Of a stretch of 64,000 bases of DNA, positions 20,530 through 29,934 are shown in pieces (positions within the stretch are counted from its first letter, which is position 1; each line of letters opens with the position of its first letter). The notes under the pieces are model-generated. The model saw only the letters and a list, made by a program, of their open reading frames with translations, was not told the origin of the DNA and searched no databases. Origin of the DNA: Flavobacteriaceae bacterium. Its GTDB lineage: Bacteria > Bacteroidota > Bacteroidia > Flavobacteriales > Flavobacteriaceae. The position numbers and the translations under genes were made by a program. The stretch covers positions 179,545 through 243,544 of the forward strand of contig JAESRX010000007.1 of the NCBI GenBank assembly GCA_016764435.1. Reading direction: 5' to 3'.

Positions 20530-21957
20530 ATGACAGATATTAAAAATTGTTCGGAAGCTGTTTCGGATGCTATTTTTACCTATATAAGTGACGCCGCTAC
20601 TGCCTTGCAGATGGAAACATATGTAATTGGTGGTTTTGTACGCGATTTTTTATTAGAACGTGGAGATGCGAAGGATATTGACATTGTCGCTGTTGGTAGC
20701 GGTATAGAGCTGGCTCAAAAGGTTGCTCAGTTATTGCCTAACAAGCCAAAAGTTCAGGTGTTTAAAACCTATGGAACAGCAATGTTGCGTTATAACGATA
20801 TTGAATTGGAATTTGTTGGTGCACGTAAAGAATCTTATGCTGAAGATAGTCGTAACCCTATAGTGGAGGACGGAACACTGGAGGATGATCAAAAACGACG
20901 TGATTTTACCATTAACGCTTTAGCGATAAGTCTAAATAAAGAGAACTTTGGAATATTACTAGATCCTTTTAATGGACTAGAAGATATGAAAAAAGGAATC
21001 CTTAAAACTCCTTTAGATCCAGATATTACCTATTCGGATGACCCCTTACGCATGATGCGCGCCGTTAGGTTTGCGTCTCAATTGCAATTCGAAATTGAAA
21101 AGGAATCTTTAGCTTCTATCACAAAAAACGCCGCGCGTATAGATATTATAACAAGGGAGCGTATAGTAGATGAACTGAATAAAATATTAAATTCTCCAAA
21201 ACCTTCCATCGGTTTCTTATTGATGGAAAAAACAGGGCTTTTAAAACGTTTTATGCCAGAACTAACGGATTTGTTAGGAGTTGATGATGTAGAAGGAGAA
21301 ACGCATAAGGATAATTTTTACCATAGTTTAGAGGTCGTAGATAATATTGCTGAAAATACAGAGGATCTTTGGTTGCGTTGGGCTGCATTATTACATGATA
21401 TTGGGAAAGCTCCAACTAAAAAGTTTGACAAAAAAGTGGGTTGGACCTTTCATTCTCATGAATTTGTAGGGTCTAAAATGGTATTCAAATTATTCAAGCG
21501 CTTAAAAATGCCCTTGAATAATAAAATGAAGTTTGTACAGAAGATGGTGTTTTTAAGTTCAAGACCTATCGTTCTTGCCTCAAACGTTACGGATTCAGCA
21601 GTGCGTAGACTCGTTTTCGATACAGGAGATGACATAGAGAGTTTGATGATTCTTTGTGAAGCAGACATCACTACGAAAAATGCGAAACGATTTAAACGCT
21701 ATCATAACAATTTTAAAATTGTGCGTGATAAAATTAAAGAGGTAGAAGAGCGTGACCATGTACGTAATTTTCAGTCTCCGGTAACAGGGGAGATGATTAT
21801 GGAACAATTCAATCTAAAGCCTTGCCGTGAAATCGGGCTGCTAAAAGATGCGATAAAAGAAGCTGTTTTAGAGGGGACTATTAAAAATGATTATCAGGAA
21901 GCCTTTGCTTTTATGCTTATAAAAGCGAAAGCATTAGGCGTTGAAAAACGAGATTAA
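20530..21957 (+). CDS. CCA tRNA nucleotidyltransferase with HD domain
   Basis: 475 aa. YVIGGFVRDFLLERGDAKDIDIV, RRDFTINALAI, RWAALLHDIGKAPTKK. Confidence 0.95.
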   Translation: MTDIKNCSEAVSDAIFTYISDAATALQMETYVIGGFVRDFLLERGDAKDIDIVAVGSGIELAQKVAQLLPNKPKVQVFKTYGTAMLRYNDIELEFVGARKESYAEDSRNPIVEDGTLEDDQKRRDFTINALAISLNKENFGILLDPFNGLEDMKKGILKTPLDPDITYSDDPLRMMRAVRFASQLQFEIEKESLASITKNAARIDIITRERIVDELNKILNSPKPSIGFLLMEKTGLLKRFMPELTDLLGVDDVEGETHKDNFYHSLEVVDNIAENTEDLWLRWAALLHDIGKAPTKKFDKKVGWTFHSHEFVGSKMVFKLFKRLKMPLNNKMKFVQKMVFLSSRPIVLASNVTDSAVRRLVFDTGDDIESLMILCEADITTKNAKRFKRYHNNFKIVRDKIKEVEERDHVRNFQSPVTGEMIMEQFNLKPCREIGLLKDAIKEAVLEGTIKNDYQEAFAFMLIKAKALGVEKRD

Positions 21958-21972
21958 TTTCTTTTTTACCAA

Positions 21973-22015
21973 TAAAAAAAACCTCCGATTGAAATGTTCA
22001 ATCGGAGGTTTTTTT
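21973..22015. terminator. Bidirectional hairpin terminator
   Basis: aaaaaaacctccgattga-aatgt-tcaatcggaggttttttt. Confidence 0.88.
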
Positions 22016-22074
22016 ATGTGGCTCTCTTCTCAATGTTCCAAGAGAAAAAAAGTATTGTCTCTATCTAGTATCGA

Positions 22075-23898
22075 CTATCCAAGAGATTGCATGGTTACCA
22101 ATTTAAAATACTCGCCTTTTTTTGCTAGTAATTCGTTGTGCTTTCCTTGCTCAACAATCCTACCTTTTTTAAGGACTACAATTAAATCAGAATTTTGAAT
22201 AGTAGATAAGCGGTGAGCAATAACCATAGATGTTCTGTTTTTCATCATTTTTTCTAAAGCGTGCTGTACCAATTGTTCACTTTCTGTATCTAAGGCTGAG
22301 GTTGCTTCGTCTAAGATCATGATTGGAGGGTTTTTCAGAACTGCACGTGCAATGCTGATACGTTGTTTCTGTCCTCCAGAAAGTTTGTTTCCGCTATCTC
22401 CTATACTGGTGTCATATTGTTTAGGAAGCTCCATAATAAACTCATGGGCATTGGCTATTTTAGCGGCGTTTATGATATCCTCCTTAGTGACATCTTTCCC
22501 AAAGGCGATATTATTGGCAATCGTATCATGAAATAATAAAGCGTCCTGACTTACAATTCCCAATTGATTTCTCAAGGATTTTTTTGTAAGCTCTTTAATA
22601 TTTATCCCGTCCAGTAATACTTCTCCTTTGTTGACATCGTAAAAACGAGTAATCAAATTGGCGAGGGTAGATTTTCCACTTCCAGATTGACCAACAAGGG
22701 CTACTTGCTGTCCTTTTGGAATGGTTAGTGAAAAGTCTTTTAAAACATACTCATCTTCATATTTAAAAGAGATGTTATCAAATGTAATGGCGGTGTCAAA
22801 TCCAGTTTTTACATGTGCATTAGGAGCATCTTCTAAGTGGTTTTTAGTTTCGAGTATCTCTAAGACACGTTCAGCTGCAGCATTTCCTTTTTTTACAGCA
22901 TAACTTGCTTTTGACAATGCTTTTGCAGGTGTTAGTATATTGTAAGCTAATCCTATAAAAGCAAGGAAGTCTTCACCAGCCAATGTTCCATCCACAAGTA
23001 CTAAGGTTCCACCATACCATAATAAAACGGCAATCACGGAAATCCCTAAAAACTCACTCGTAGGTCTCGCTAGGTTCGTTCTGTTCGTAAGTGTGTTTGA
23101 ATAATTATAAAAACGTTTGGTTGAGTCATTGAATTTTCCATTGAACGTATCTTCGGCATTAAATGCTTTAATGATTCGCAATCCACTAAGAGACTCTTCT
23201 AATAAAGAAAGGAAATAACCCTGTTCTCGTTGGACATCGTCTGATTTTTTCTTCAAACTCTTTCCTATCAATGAAATAATAAACCCAGAGATAGGAATAA
23301 AAATGAATACAAATAATGTTAAATTAGTACTGATTGTAAACATCATTATGATTGTAAAGATAATCGTTAACGGTTCTCTGAATATCAATTCTAAAATGGA
23401 TAAAAAAGAATGTTGTATCTCTAATACATCGGTTCCTATTCTCGCCATGATATCTCCTTTTCTTTTTTCAGAAAAATAGGAAAGAGGCAAGGTGATGGTT
23501 TTATTGTATAGATCATTTCGGATGTCTTTTAAGACACCGTTTTTTAAGAAAGTGATAAAATACATGGCTAAATAGCTAAATATATTTTTAAGTAAAAACA
23601 TCGTAATAACAAGTGATACCACTATTAAAAGTGCCTTAGACTGATCTTCTCCAGCAACCCGATGAATGAAATAACTCAAGGAATCCTTAGAATAATCTAG
23701 TATTTTAGAAATACTTTCAAAAGTTGGTTTTTCTGTCACCTTAACACCGTCACTTTTAAAAATAACCTGTAACAAAGGCATCATTACCATAAATGATAAT
23801 GCTGAGAATAAGGCATAAAAGGTATTGAACAGAATGTTTAATACTCCGTAGGTCTTATAAGGTATTGCGTATTTTAATATTTTCTTAAAATAGTCCAT
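22075..23898 (-). CDS. ABC transporter, fused permease/ATP-binding protein (MsbA-like)
   Basis: 607 aa. Six-TM exporter, VGQSGSGKSTLANLITRFYD, NKLSGGQKQRISIARA, MILDEATSALD. Confidence 0.95.
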   Translation of the reverse strand: MDYFKKILKYAIPYKTYGVLNILFNTFYALFSALSFMVMMPLLQVIFKSDGVKVTEKPTFESISKILDYSKDSLSYFIHRVAGEDQSKALLIVVSLVITMFLLKNIFSYLAMYFITFLKNGVLKDIRNDLYNKTITLPLSYFSEKRKGDIMARIGTDVLEIQHSFLSILELIFREPLTIIFTIIMMFTISTNLTLFVFIFIPISGFIISLIGKSLKKKSDDVQREQGYFLSLLEESLSGLRIIKAFNAEDTFNGKFNDSTKRFYNYSNTLTNRTNLARPTSEFLGISVIAVLLWYGGTLVLVDGTLAGEDFLAFIGLAYNILTPAKALSKASYAVKKGNAAAERVLEILETKNHLEDAPNAHVKTGFDTAITFDNISFKYEDEYVLKDFSLTIPKGQQVALVGQSGSGKSTLANLITRFYDVNKGEVLLDGINIKELTKKSLRNQLGIVSQDALLFHDTIANNIAFGKDVTKEDIINAAKIANAHEFIMELPKQYDTSIGDSGNKLSGGQKQRISIARAVLKNPPIMILDEATSALDTESEQLVQHALEKMMKNRTSMVIAHRLSTIQNSDLIVVLKKGRIVEQGKHNELLAKKGEYFKLVTMQSLG

Positions 23899-25613
23899 TA
23901 ATTCAATTTCATTTCTGTAATTATACGTTGTATTTTTTGTGCGAGTAAGGCCTGTACTTCGGTTGCTTTAGTAGGAGAACTTAAAGGCAGGTTGACACTG
24001 AAATAGAACTTTATTTTAGGTTCTGTTCCACTAGGTCTCGCAGCTATTTTAGTCCCATCTTCAGTATAATAAATCAATACATTTGATTTATGAACCGTCA
24101 TGATGGTTTCTTTTCCAGTAACCATGTTTTTAGAAATAGAAGAATCGTAATCTTCTAAGCGAATTACTTTAGAACCGTCTATCGAGCTTAGCGGGTTCTT
24201 ACGTAATTCCACCATCATTTTTGCGATTTGATCTGCACCGTCAATTCCTTTTTTAACAATGGCAATTAAATGCTCTTTATAATATCCGTGTTGGGTGTAA
24301 AGGGAGAGTAATTCTTGGTACAATGAACTTCCGTTTGCTTTTGCGTCAGCGGCGATTTCACAGGCTAACAACGTAGCTGTAACCGCATCTTTATCTCGTA
24401 CAAAGTCACCGACCATATAACCAAAACTCTCTTCTCCTCCTCCGATAAACTCTTGCGTTCCTTCGGCATCACGAATCATTTTAGCGATCCATTTAAAGCC
24501 TGTCAGTCCTACTTTAGTTTCTACTCCATAGCTCGCCGCGATTACATCGACCATACTCGTGGTAACAATAGTAGAACCTACAAATTGTTTTCCGTTTAAC
24601 CTTCCTGCTTCTTTCCATTTTTTAATGAGGAAATCCGTCATTACACACATGGTTTGGTTTCCGTTCATCAAGACCAATTCACCAGTTGTATTACGTACTG
24701 CAATTCCTAATCTGTCACAGTCAGGATCTGTTCCTATGACTATGTCAGCGTCTATTTTATCTGCTAAATCCATTGCCATTTTTAGGGCAGCTGGTTCTTC
24801 AGGGTTGGGAGATGCTACTGTAGGGAAGTCTCCGTCTGGTACGCGTTGTTCCTCTACGATATGTACATCCGTATATCCTGCTTGCGCTAAGGCTTCCGGA
24901 ATGGAAACAATAGAAGTTCCATGTAAAGAAGTAAATACCACTTTTAATTTTTCTTTCTCTTTGGCTCCAAACGATCCGTTTTTTACGGCAGATGAAATGA
25001 ATACTTTATCTACTTCTTTTCCAATGATTTCAATTAAATCTTCATTGGCTTCAAAGTTAATTTCAGAAAATTCTAAGGCGTTAACTTGACTGATAATATT
25101 GTGGTCTTCTGGTGGGACTATTTGTCCTCCATCGTTCCAGTATACTTTATACCCATTATACTCTGGTGGGTTATGTGAGGCTGTTAATACAATTCCTGCA
25201 TCACATCCTAAATGTTTTACAGAAAAAGACAATTCTGGAGTCGGGCGTAAGCTGTCAAAAAGATACACATAAATACCGTTTGCAGAAAAGACATCCGCTA
25301 CTAATTTAGCGAATTTTAAACTATTATGTCTACAATCAAAGGCGATAGCAACTTTTAAGTCTTTTCCTGGAAAGGCGATTTTCATATAATTGGCCAATCC
25401 TTGGGTTGCTTTTCCTAAGGTGTATTTATTGATACGATTTATACCTGCTCCCATAATACCACGCATTCCACCGGTACCGAATTCCATATTCTTATAAAAA
25501 CGATCTGTTAACTGGTCAGGATCATTGTCTATAAGCTGTTGAATCTCTTGCTGGGTTTCTGCATCAAAAGGTGCACTTAGCCATTTTTTGGCTTCGTTTA
25601 TAATTGTACTCAT
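23898..25613 (-). CDS. Phospho-sugar mutase (phosphoglucomutase/phosphomannomutase)
   Basis: 571 aa. GTGGMRGIMGAGINRIN, LTASHNPPEYNGYKVYW, GTDPDCDRLGIAV, GGGEESFGYM, RPSGTEPKIKFYF. Confidence 0.96.
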   Translation of the reverse strand: MSTIINEAKKWLSAPFDAETQQEIQQLIDNDPDQLTDRFYKNMEFGTGGMRGIMGAGINRINKYTLGKATQGLANYMKIAFPGKDLKVAIAFDCRHNSLKFAKLVADVFSANGIYVYLFDSLRPTPELSFSVKHLGCDAGIVLTASHNPPEYNGYKVYWNDGGQIVPPEDHNIISQVNALEFSEINFEANEDLIEIIGKEVDKVFISSAVKNGSFGAKEKEKLKVVFTSLHGTSIVSIPEALAQAGYTDVHIVEEQRVPDGDFPTVASPNPEEPAALKMAMDLADKIDADIVIGTDPDCDRLGIAVRNTTGELVLMNGNQTMCVMTDFLIKKWKEAGRLNGKQFVGSTIVTTSMVDVIAASYGVETKVGLTGFKWIAKMIRDAEGTQEFIGGGEESFGYMVGDFVRDKDAVTATLLACEIAADAKANGSSLYQELLSLYTQHGYYKEHLIAIVKKGIDGADQIAKMMVELRKNPLSSIDGSKVIRLEDYDSSISKNMVTGKETIMTVHKSNVLIYYTEDGTKIAARPSGTEPKIKFYFSVNLPLSSPTKATEVQALLAQKIQRIITEMKLN

Positions 25614-25643
25614 AATTATTTATTTAAGTCTACAAATATACGG

Positions 25644-26618
25644 CTAATTAATGTTACTCTTTTCTGAGATGGTATACCTTTTTACGTCTTTTTTTGTGCG
25701 TAAGATAATTTCGCCTAAAAAGCCTGCTAAAAAGAATTGTGTTCCGATAACCATCGTAGATAAGGCGATATAAAACCAAGGATTGTCCGTGATTAATATG
25801 CTAGGCATTCCGGTATATAATTTATAAATTTTAGTAAAGCCAATAAGTCCTGCACTTAAAAAACCGAAAAGAAACATCAGTGTTCCTAACAATCCAAATA
25901 GGTGCATGGGGCGCTTTCCGAATTTAGATAAAAACCAAATGGTAATTAAGTCTAAAAAACCGTTGATAAAACGCTCTATACCAAACTTAGTAACACCGTA
26001 CTTTCGAGCTTGGTGTTGTACTATTTGTTCTCCTATTTTATGAAAACCTTCGTTTTTTGCCAACACGGGGATGTATCGATGCATCTCTCCGTAAACATCT
26101 ACGGTTTTGATGACTTCATTTTTATAGGCTTTTAACCCACAGTTAAAGTCATTGAGTTCTAATCCAGATGTTTTTCTTGCGGCCCAGTTAAAGAGCTTTG
26201 AAGGGATGTTTTTGCGAATTTTAGAATCGTAACGTTTCTTTTTCCAACCAGAAACTAAGTCGTAATCTTTTTCTGTAATGGCCTTGTAAAGTGTAGGTAT
26301 TTCATCCGGACTGTCTTGTAGATCAGCATCCATAGTGATAATGACATCTCCTAAGGCAATTTTAAATCCGGCATTCAATGCCTGGGATTTTCCGTAGTTT
26401 TTTTTGAACTTAATCCCTTTGACCTCGGGGTGTTGTTCGCCTAATTGTTGAATGATGTCCCAAGAGGTATCGGTACTTCCATCGTCAATAAAAATTACTT
26501 CGTATAAATAACGATTGGATTGCATGATGCGTGCAATCCAATCGTATAATTCTTTCAATGATTCCTCTTCGTTTAAAAGTGGAATTACTACAGATATGTG
26601 TGTATGTTCTTTATTCAA
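25644..26618 (-). CDS. Family 2 glycosyltransferase (DPM1/DesVII-like) with C-terminal TM helices
   Basis: 324 aa. ISVVIPLLNEEESLKELYDWI, FIDDGSTDTSWDII, TMDADLQDSPDEIP. Confidence 0.94.
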   Translation of the reverse strand: MNKEHTHISVVIPLLNEEESLKELYDWIARIMQSNRYLYEVIFIDDGSTDTSWDIIQQLGEQHPEVKGIKFKKNYGKSQALNAGFKIALGDVIITMDADLQDSPDEIPTLYKAITEKDYDLVSGWKKKRYDSKIRKNIPSKLFNWAARKTSGLELNDFNCGLKAYKNEVIKTVDVYGEMHRYIPVLAKNEGFHKIGEQIVQHQARKYGVTKFGIERFINGFLDLITIWFLSKFGKRPMHLFGLLGTLMFLFGFLSAGLIGFTKIYKLYTGMPSILITDNPWFYIALSTMVIGTQFFLAGFLGEIILRTKKDVKRYTISEKSNIN

Positions 26619-27168
26619 GTTCAGGATTATTTTGTTTTAGAATCAGTGCTAATAACAGACCAAAGATAGCGTAAATTGCAAGGAAAACCGCATAGTTAAG
26701 CATTAGTTTTGAAGGTGAAAAACCATCTTCTTCTCTTATTTTTTCAACCATTTCATCTATTTGTTCATAAGGGATATTATAACCCTCCATCATTTCTGTT
26801 GTGGTTTCAATCGTAAGTTCCTTAACGGTCTCTTTGAATTCGGGAGCCACCACATTAAAAATCAAAATGCTAACGGTAGTAGAGATTAGCAATGAGATTG
26901 CTGTCATAATAAAATAGGTAGTAAAAGCCTCTTTAAAAGTAATAAAACCATGCAGTGCCTTCTTTGCTGTTCCAATGGCAAAAAGACCAAATACAATTAC
27001 AATAAATATGGGAAAGACCAAGGTGATCCACCAGTTTACCATGATAGAACTATCTATTGCAAATGCATATAAGATGGTTAAAGAAAATATAAAACCAAGT
27101 ATTAATCCAAAGTTAATTCCTGTTTTTTTAATAATGTCTTTCATAATTTGTTTGTTTTGTTTAGTCAA
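26611..27168 (-). CDS. DUF4199-family membrane protein
   Basis: 185 aa, four predicted TM helices. KKALHGFITFKEAFTTYFIMTAISLLISTTVSILIFNVV. Overlaps the downstream glycosyltransferase start. Confidence 0.82.
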   Translation of the reverse strand: MTKQNKQIMKDIIKKTGINFGLILGFIFSLTILYAFAIDSSIMVNWWITLVFPIFIVIVFGLFAIGTAKKALHGFITFKEAFTTYFIMTAISLLISTTVSILIFNVVAPEFKETVKELTIETTTEMMEGYNIPYEQIDEMVEKIREEDGFSPSKLMLNYAVFLAIYAIFGLLLALILKQNNPELE

Positions 27169-27287
27169 ATATAAATAATTAAATTGTTTATAGCCCTATA
27201 TTTTTGCTAAGTTGCAGTAAATGAGAAGGACAAATCATTAGTAGTCCTATTTGTAAAAATGTTACAAAAAAAAACCTTTTTTTTGTA

Positions 27288-27317
27288 TTGGAAATACGAA
27301 ATAGGGTCGTACATTTG
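27288..27317 (+). promoter_or_regulatory. Bacteroidota-type promoter of the SRP RNA
   Basis: TTG (27288-27290), N19, TACATTTG (27310-27317), ending 5 nt upstream of the SRP RNA stem. Confidence 0.75.
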
Positions 27318-27319
27318 CC

Positions 27320-27417
27320 ACGGCAAGTCCTACACAACTAGCTCCCTTTGAATCCCCCAGGGCGGGAACGCAGCAAGGGTATTAGGTTGTAGCGGTGTGA
27401 TGTAGGTCGCTTGCCAT
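27320..27417 (+). ncRNA. ffs: Signal recognition particle RNA (4.5S-like, small bacterial type)
   Basis: Contains the helix 8 core CCCCCAGGGCGGGAACGCAGCAAGGG; terminal stem GGCAAG (27322-27327) with CTTGCC (27410-27415), then a T-run. Confidence 0.95.
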
Positions 27418-27513
27418 TTTTTTATGCTTAAAACTCAAATCCCAATCTTAGGGATTTTTTTTATACCCCTACTTTTTTACCTGCATATTTTAGTTTTTTA
27501 TACCTTTTCCCCA

Positions 27514-27557
27514 GTAAAATTGTATAATTTTACAACCTAACAATTTTATAATTTTAC
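27514..27557. promoter_or_regulatory. Operator-like repeats upstream of SDR gene
   Basis: GTAAAATT-GTAT-AATTTTAC inverted repeat (27514-27533) and a second TATAATTTTAC direct copy (27547-27557) abutting the ATG at 27559. Confidence 0.45.
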
Positions 27558-27558
27558 T

Positions 27559-28362
27559 ATGCGTAAAGTGGTATTAATTACCGGTGGTTCATCGGGAATA
27601 GGAAAAGCGGTAGGGAGCTACTTAGTGTCCAAAGGTTTTACGGTTTATGGAACGAGTAGGAATGCTGAAAACGTTAAAAATCATCCGTTTACATTGGTTT
27701 CCCTGGATGTAAGAAAACCTGAAACTATTGCAACTGCTGTTGCTATTGTTATAAAAAATGAAGGCCAACTGGATGTCCTTATTAATAATGCAGGTATGGG
27801 GATTACAGGACCTATTGAAGAGACGGATACGGACGAAATGCGCCAGTTATTTGATACTAATTTTTTTGGAGCGATCGATGTGATGAAAGCGGTTTTACCA
27901 CAAATGCGTGCGCAACAATCTGGACTTATTATCAATGTAACTTCAATTGCTGGATATATGGGCTTGCCTTTTAGAGGGATTTACTCCGCTTCTAAAGGTG
28001 CCTTAGAACTGGTGACCGAGGCATTGCGAATGGAAGTGAAGCAATTTGGAGTTAAGATTACAAATGTGGCTCCAGGAGATTTTGCAACCAATATAGCCGC
28101 TGGGCGTTACCATGCTCCTGTACTTAAAAATTCTGCCTACGAAGCGTCTTATCAATTGAATTTAGATTTAATGAATGCGCATGTGGATCAAGGAAAAGAT
28201 CCAGAAATAATGGCCAGAGCTATTTTTAAGATTATAGAAACACCACAGCCCAGAATTCATTATAAAGTAGGGGAGTTGATGCAAAAGTTTTCTATTGTTT
28301 TAAAACGAATATTACCAGATGCTTGGTATGAAAAACTATTAATGAATCACTATAAATTGTAA
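27559..28362 (+). CDS. SDR-family oxidoreductase
   Basis: 267 aa. TGGSSGIGKAVGSYL, NNAGMGITGPIEE, YSASKGALELVTEALRMEV. Confidence 0.94.
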   Translation: MRKVVLITGGSSGIGKAVGSYLVSKGFTVYGTSRNAENVKNHPFTLVSLDVRKPETIATAVAIVIKNEGQLDVLINNAGMGITGPIEETDTDEMRQLFDTNFFGAIDVMKAVLPQMRAQQSGLIINVTSIAGYMGLPFRGIYSASKGALELVTEALRMEVKQFGVKITNVAPGDFATNIAAGRYHAPVLKNSAYEASYQLNLDLMNAHVDQGKDPEIMARAIFKIIETPQPRIHYKVGELMQKFSIVLKRILPDAWYEKLLMNHYKL

Positions 28363-28437
28363 TCATTTACATACATTTGTTCCTAAGGAGCATTCTGTAA
28401 TTTTGATGCTAACTAATTTTTATAAAACTCAACAAAT

Positions 28438-29085
28438 ATGAAATTTTTTATTGATACTGCTAATCTTGACCAAATTAAAGAAGCACAAGCTTTAGGTATT
28501 TTGGATGGTGTAACTACCAATCCTACTTTAATGGCTAAAGAAGGAATTACGGGACAACAAAATATATTAGACCATTATGTGGCTATTTGTAATTTAGTAG
28601 ACGGTGATGTTAGTGCGGAAGTTATTTCTATTGATTTGGAAGGAATGATTAAGGAAGGAGAGGCATTAGCGGCTTTACATCCACAAATTGTTGTAAAAAT
28701 TCCAATGATTAAAGAAGGGATTAAGGCTATAAAATATTTTTCAGACAAAGGAATTAAAACTAATTGTACCTTAATATTCTCTGCTGGTCAAGCTTTATTA
28801 GCGGCAAAAGCGGGTGCTACTTATATGTCACCATTTATTGGTCGTTTAGACGATATTTCTACGGATGGATTGGGATTGATTGCTGAAATTCGCCACATAT
28901 ACGATGTATACGGGTTTGAAACACAAATTTTAGCAGCCTCTGTACGTCATACCATGCATATTATGGACTGTGCTAAAATTGGTGCAGATGTGATGACTGG
29001 ACCTTTAAAAGCGATAGATGGGTTGTTTAAACATCCATTAACGGATAGTGGATTGGCGCAATTCTTAAAAGATGCTAAAAAATAG
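28438..29085 (+). CDS. fsa: Fructose-6-phosphate aldolase / TalC-type transaldolase
   Basis: 215 aa. MKFFIDTANLDQIKEAQALGILDGVTTNPTLMAKEG, KIPMIKEGIKAIK, SPFIGRLDDIS. Confidence 0.95.
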   Translation: MKFFIDTANLDQIKEAQALGILDGVTTNPTLMAKEGITGQQNILDHYVAICNLVDGDVSAEVISIDLEGMIKEGEALAALHPQIVVKIPMIKEGIKAIKYFSDKGIKTNCTLIFSAGQALLAAKAGATYMSPFIGRLDDISTDGLGLIAEIRHIYDVYGFETQILAASVRHTMHIMDCAKIGADVMTGPLKAIDGLFKHPLTDSGLAQFLKDAKK

Positions 29086-29104
29086 CGATAGAATGCTACT
29101 TAAT

Positions 29105-29128
29105 AATACCAACGGTTGTTGGTATTAG
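29105..29128. repeat. Perfect inverted repeat downstream of fsa
   Basis: TAATACCAAC-ggtt-GTTGGTATTA, 10-bp arms. Confidence 0.8.
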
Positions 29129-29143
29129 TATAAATTATATAAA

Positions 29144-29176
29144 AAACTGCGTCCTTTAAAAGGTCGCAGTTTTTTT
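29144..29176 (+). terminator. Hairpin terminator after fsa
   Basis: actgcgtccttt-aaaaggtcgcagt followed by T7. Confidence 0.8.
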
Positions 29177-29290
29177 ATGATTTACTTATACGTAGGCTAT
29201 TTGATATATGGAAGTAACTGGGGCAGTCACACTTTCTGGAGCTGCGCATAATTTCTCCTTATGTTCCTTATTGCTGGAAATACTATGATG

Positions 29291-29390
29291 CTCGCGTTAG
29301 GGATAGGAGCGGTTACCCTGCAACTTTTTTTTCTTCTAAAAAAGTGAAGCGTAGTAGCGTATAGCCCGACCCTTGGGGAACGCCCAAAAG
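29291..29390. other. Structured intergenic element resembling flavobacterial multi-copy intergenic repeat or ncRNA
   Basis: GTTAGGG...CCCTgcAAC hairpin, ACTTTTTT-ttcttct-AAAAAAGT hairpin, then GCGT...agcccgaCCCttGGGgaACGC. No ORF. Confidence 0.5.
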
Positions 29391-29417
29391 AGTGTCTGAC
29401 GGTTTAAAAACGGTATT

Positions 29418-29867
29418 TTATTTTATTTTTTCAAAGACAATTTCCTTCGTGCTTTTGTCTAGTAAAACTATGCAAAACGGGGATGTAATAGCCATAGTAG
29501 CGATTCCGTTAGGACTCCTTTCTTTTATGAAAACGCGGAGTTTATTAGCGGTTTCTGTAATGTGATCTATGGAGATTGCATAGCCACCACTCGCTTTTTC
29601 TCCCATAAATAATGCAAATAGCATTTGTTTATTATAGTCTATTTCAGGGATGTCAAAACCTGGTTTTCTGATTTTATTAATCTGTAGATAAGTCTCTAAA
29701 CTACTAGTGTTTTCTTTTATTACTAGGAATTTAGCGGTGTTAAATCCTCCTTGAGATTCATTAATGAGTTCTTTAAAAGGAAATGTGATTTTTTGAGCAG
29801 TGGTCGTTTTATTGCTTGCACAATTATAAAGAAGAAGGCCTAGTAGTAAAAGGGCGGTGTTTTTCAT
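29418..29867 (-). CDS. PrcB-domain-like lipoprotein
   Basis: 149 aa. Lipobox LLLYNCAS, C-terminal KASGGYAISIDHITETANKLRVFIKERSPNG. Confidence 0.75.
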   Translation of the reverse strand: MKNTALLLLGLLLYNCASNKTTTAQKITFPFKELINESQGGFNTAKFLVIKENTSSLETYLQINKIRKPGFDIPEIDYNKQMLFALFMGEKASGGYAISIDHITETANKLRVFIKERSPNGIATMAITSPFCIVLLDKSTKEIVFEKIK

Positions 29868-29934
29868 GTTATTTTTATTGTTTCGACAGGATGTTTTTCA
29901 AAAAGTATCAGGGCTACATTAAAATGTAGGTTGC

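Noticed and set aside
24559-25089. 176-aa plus-strand ORF
   Set aside because: Fully antisense to the well-supported phosphosugar mutase; composition is typical of a reverse-strand shadow frame.
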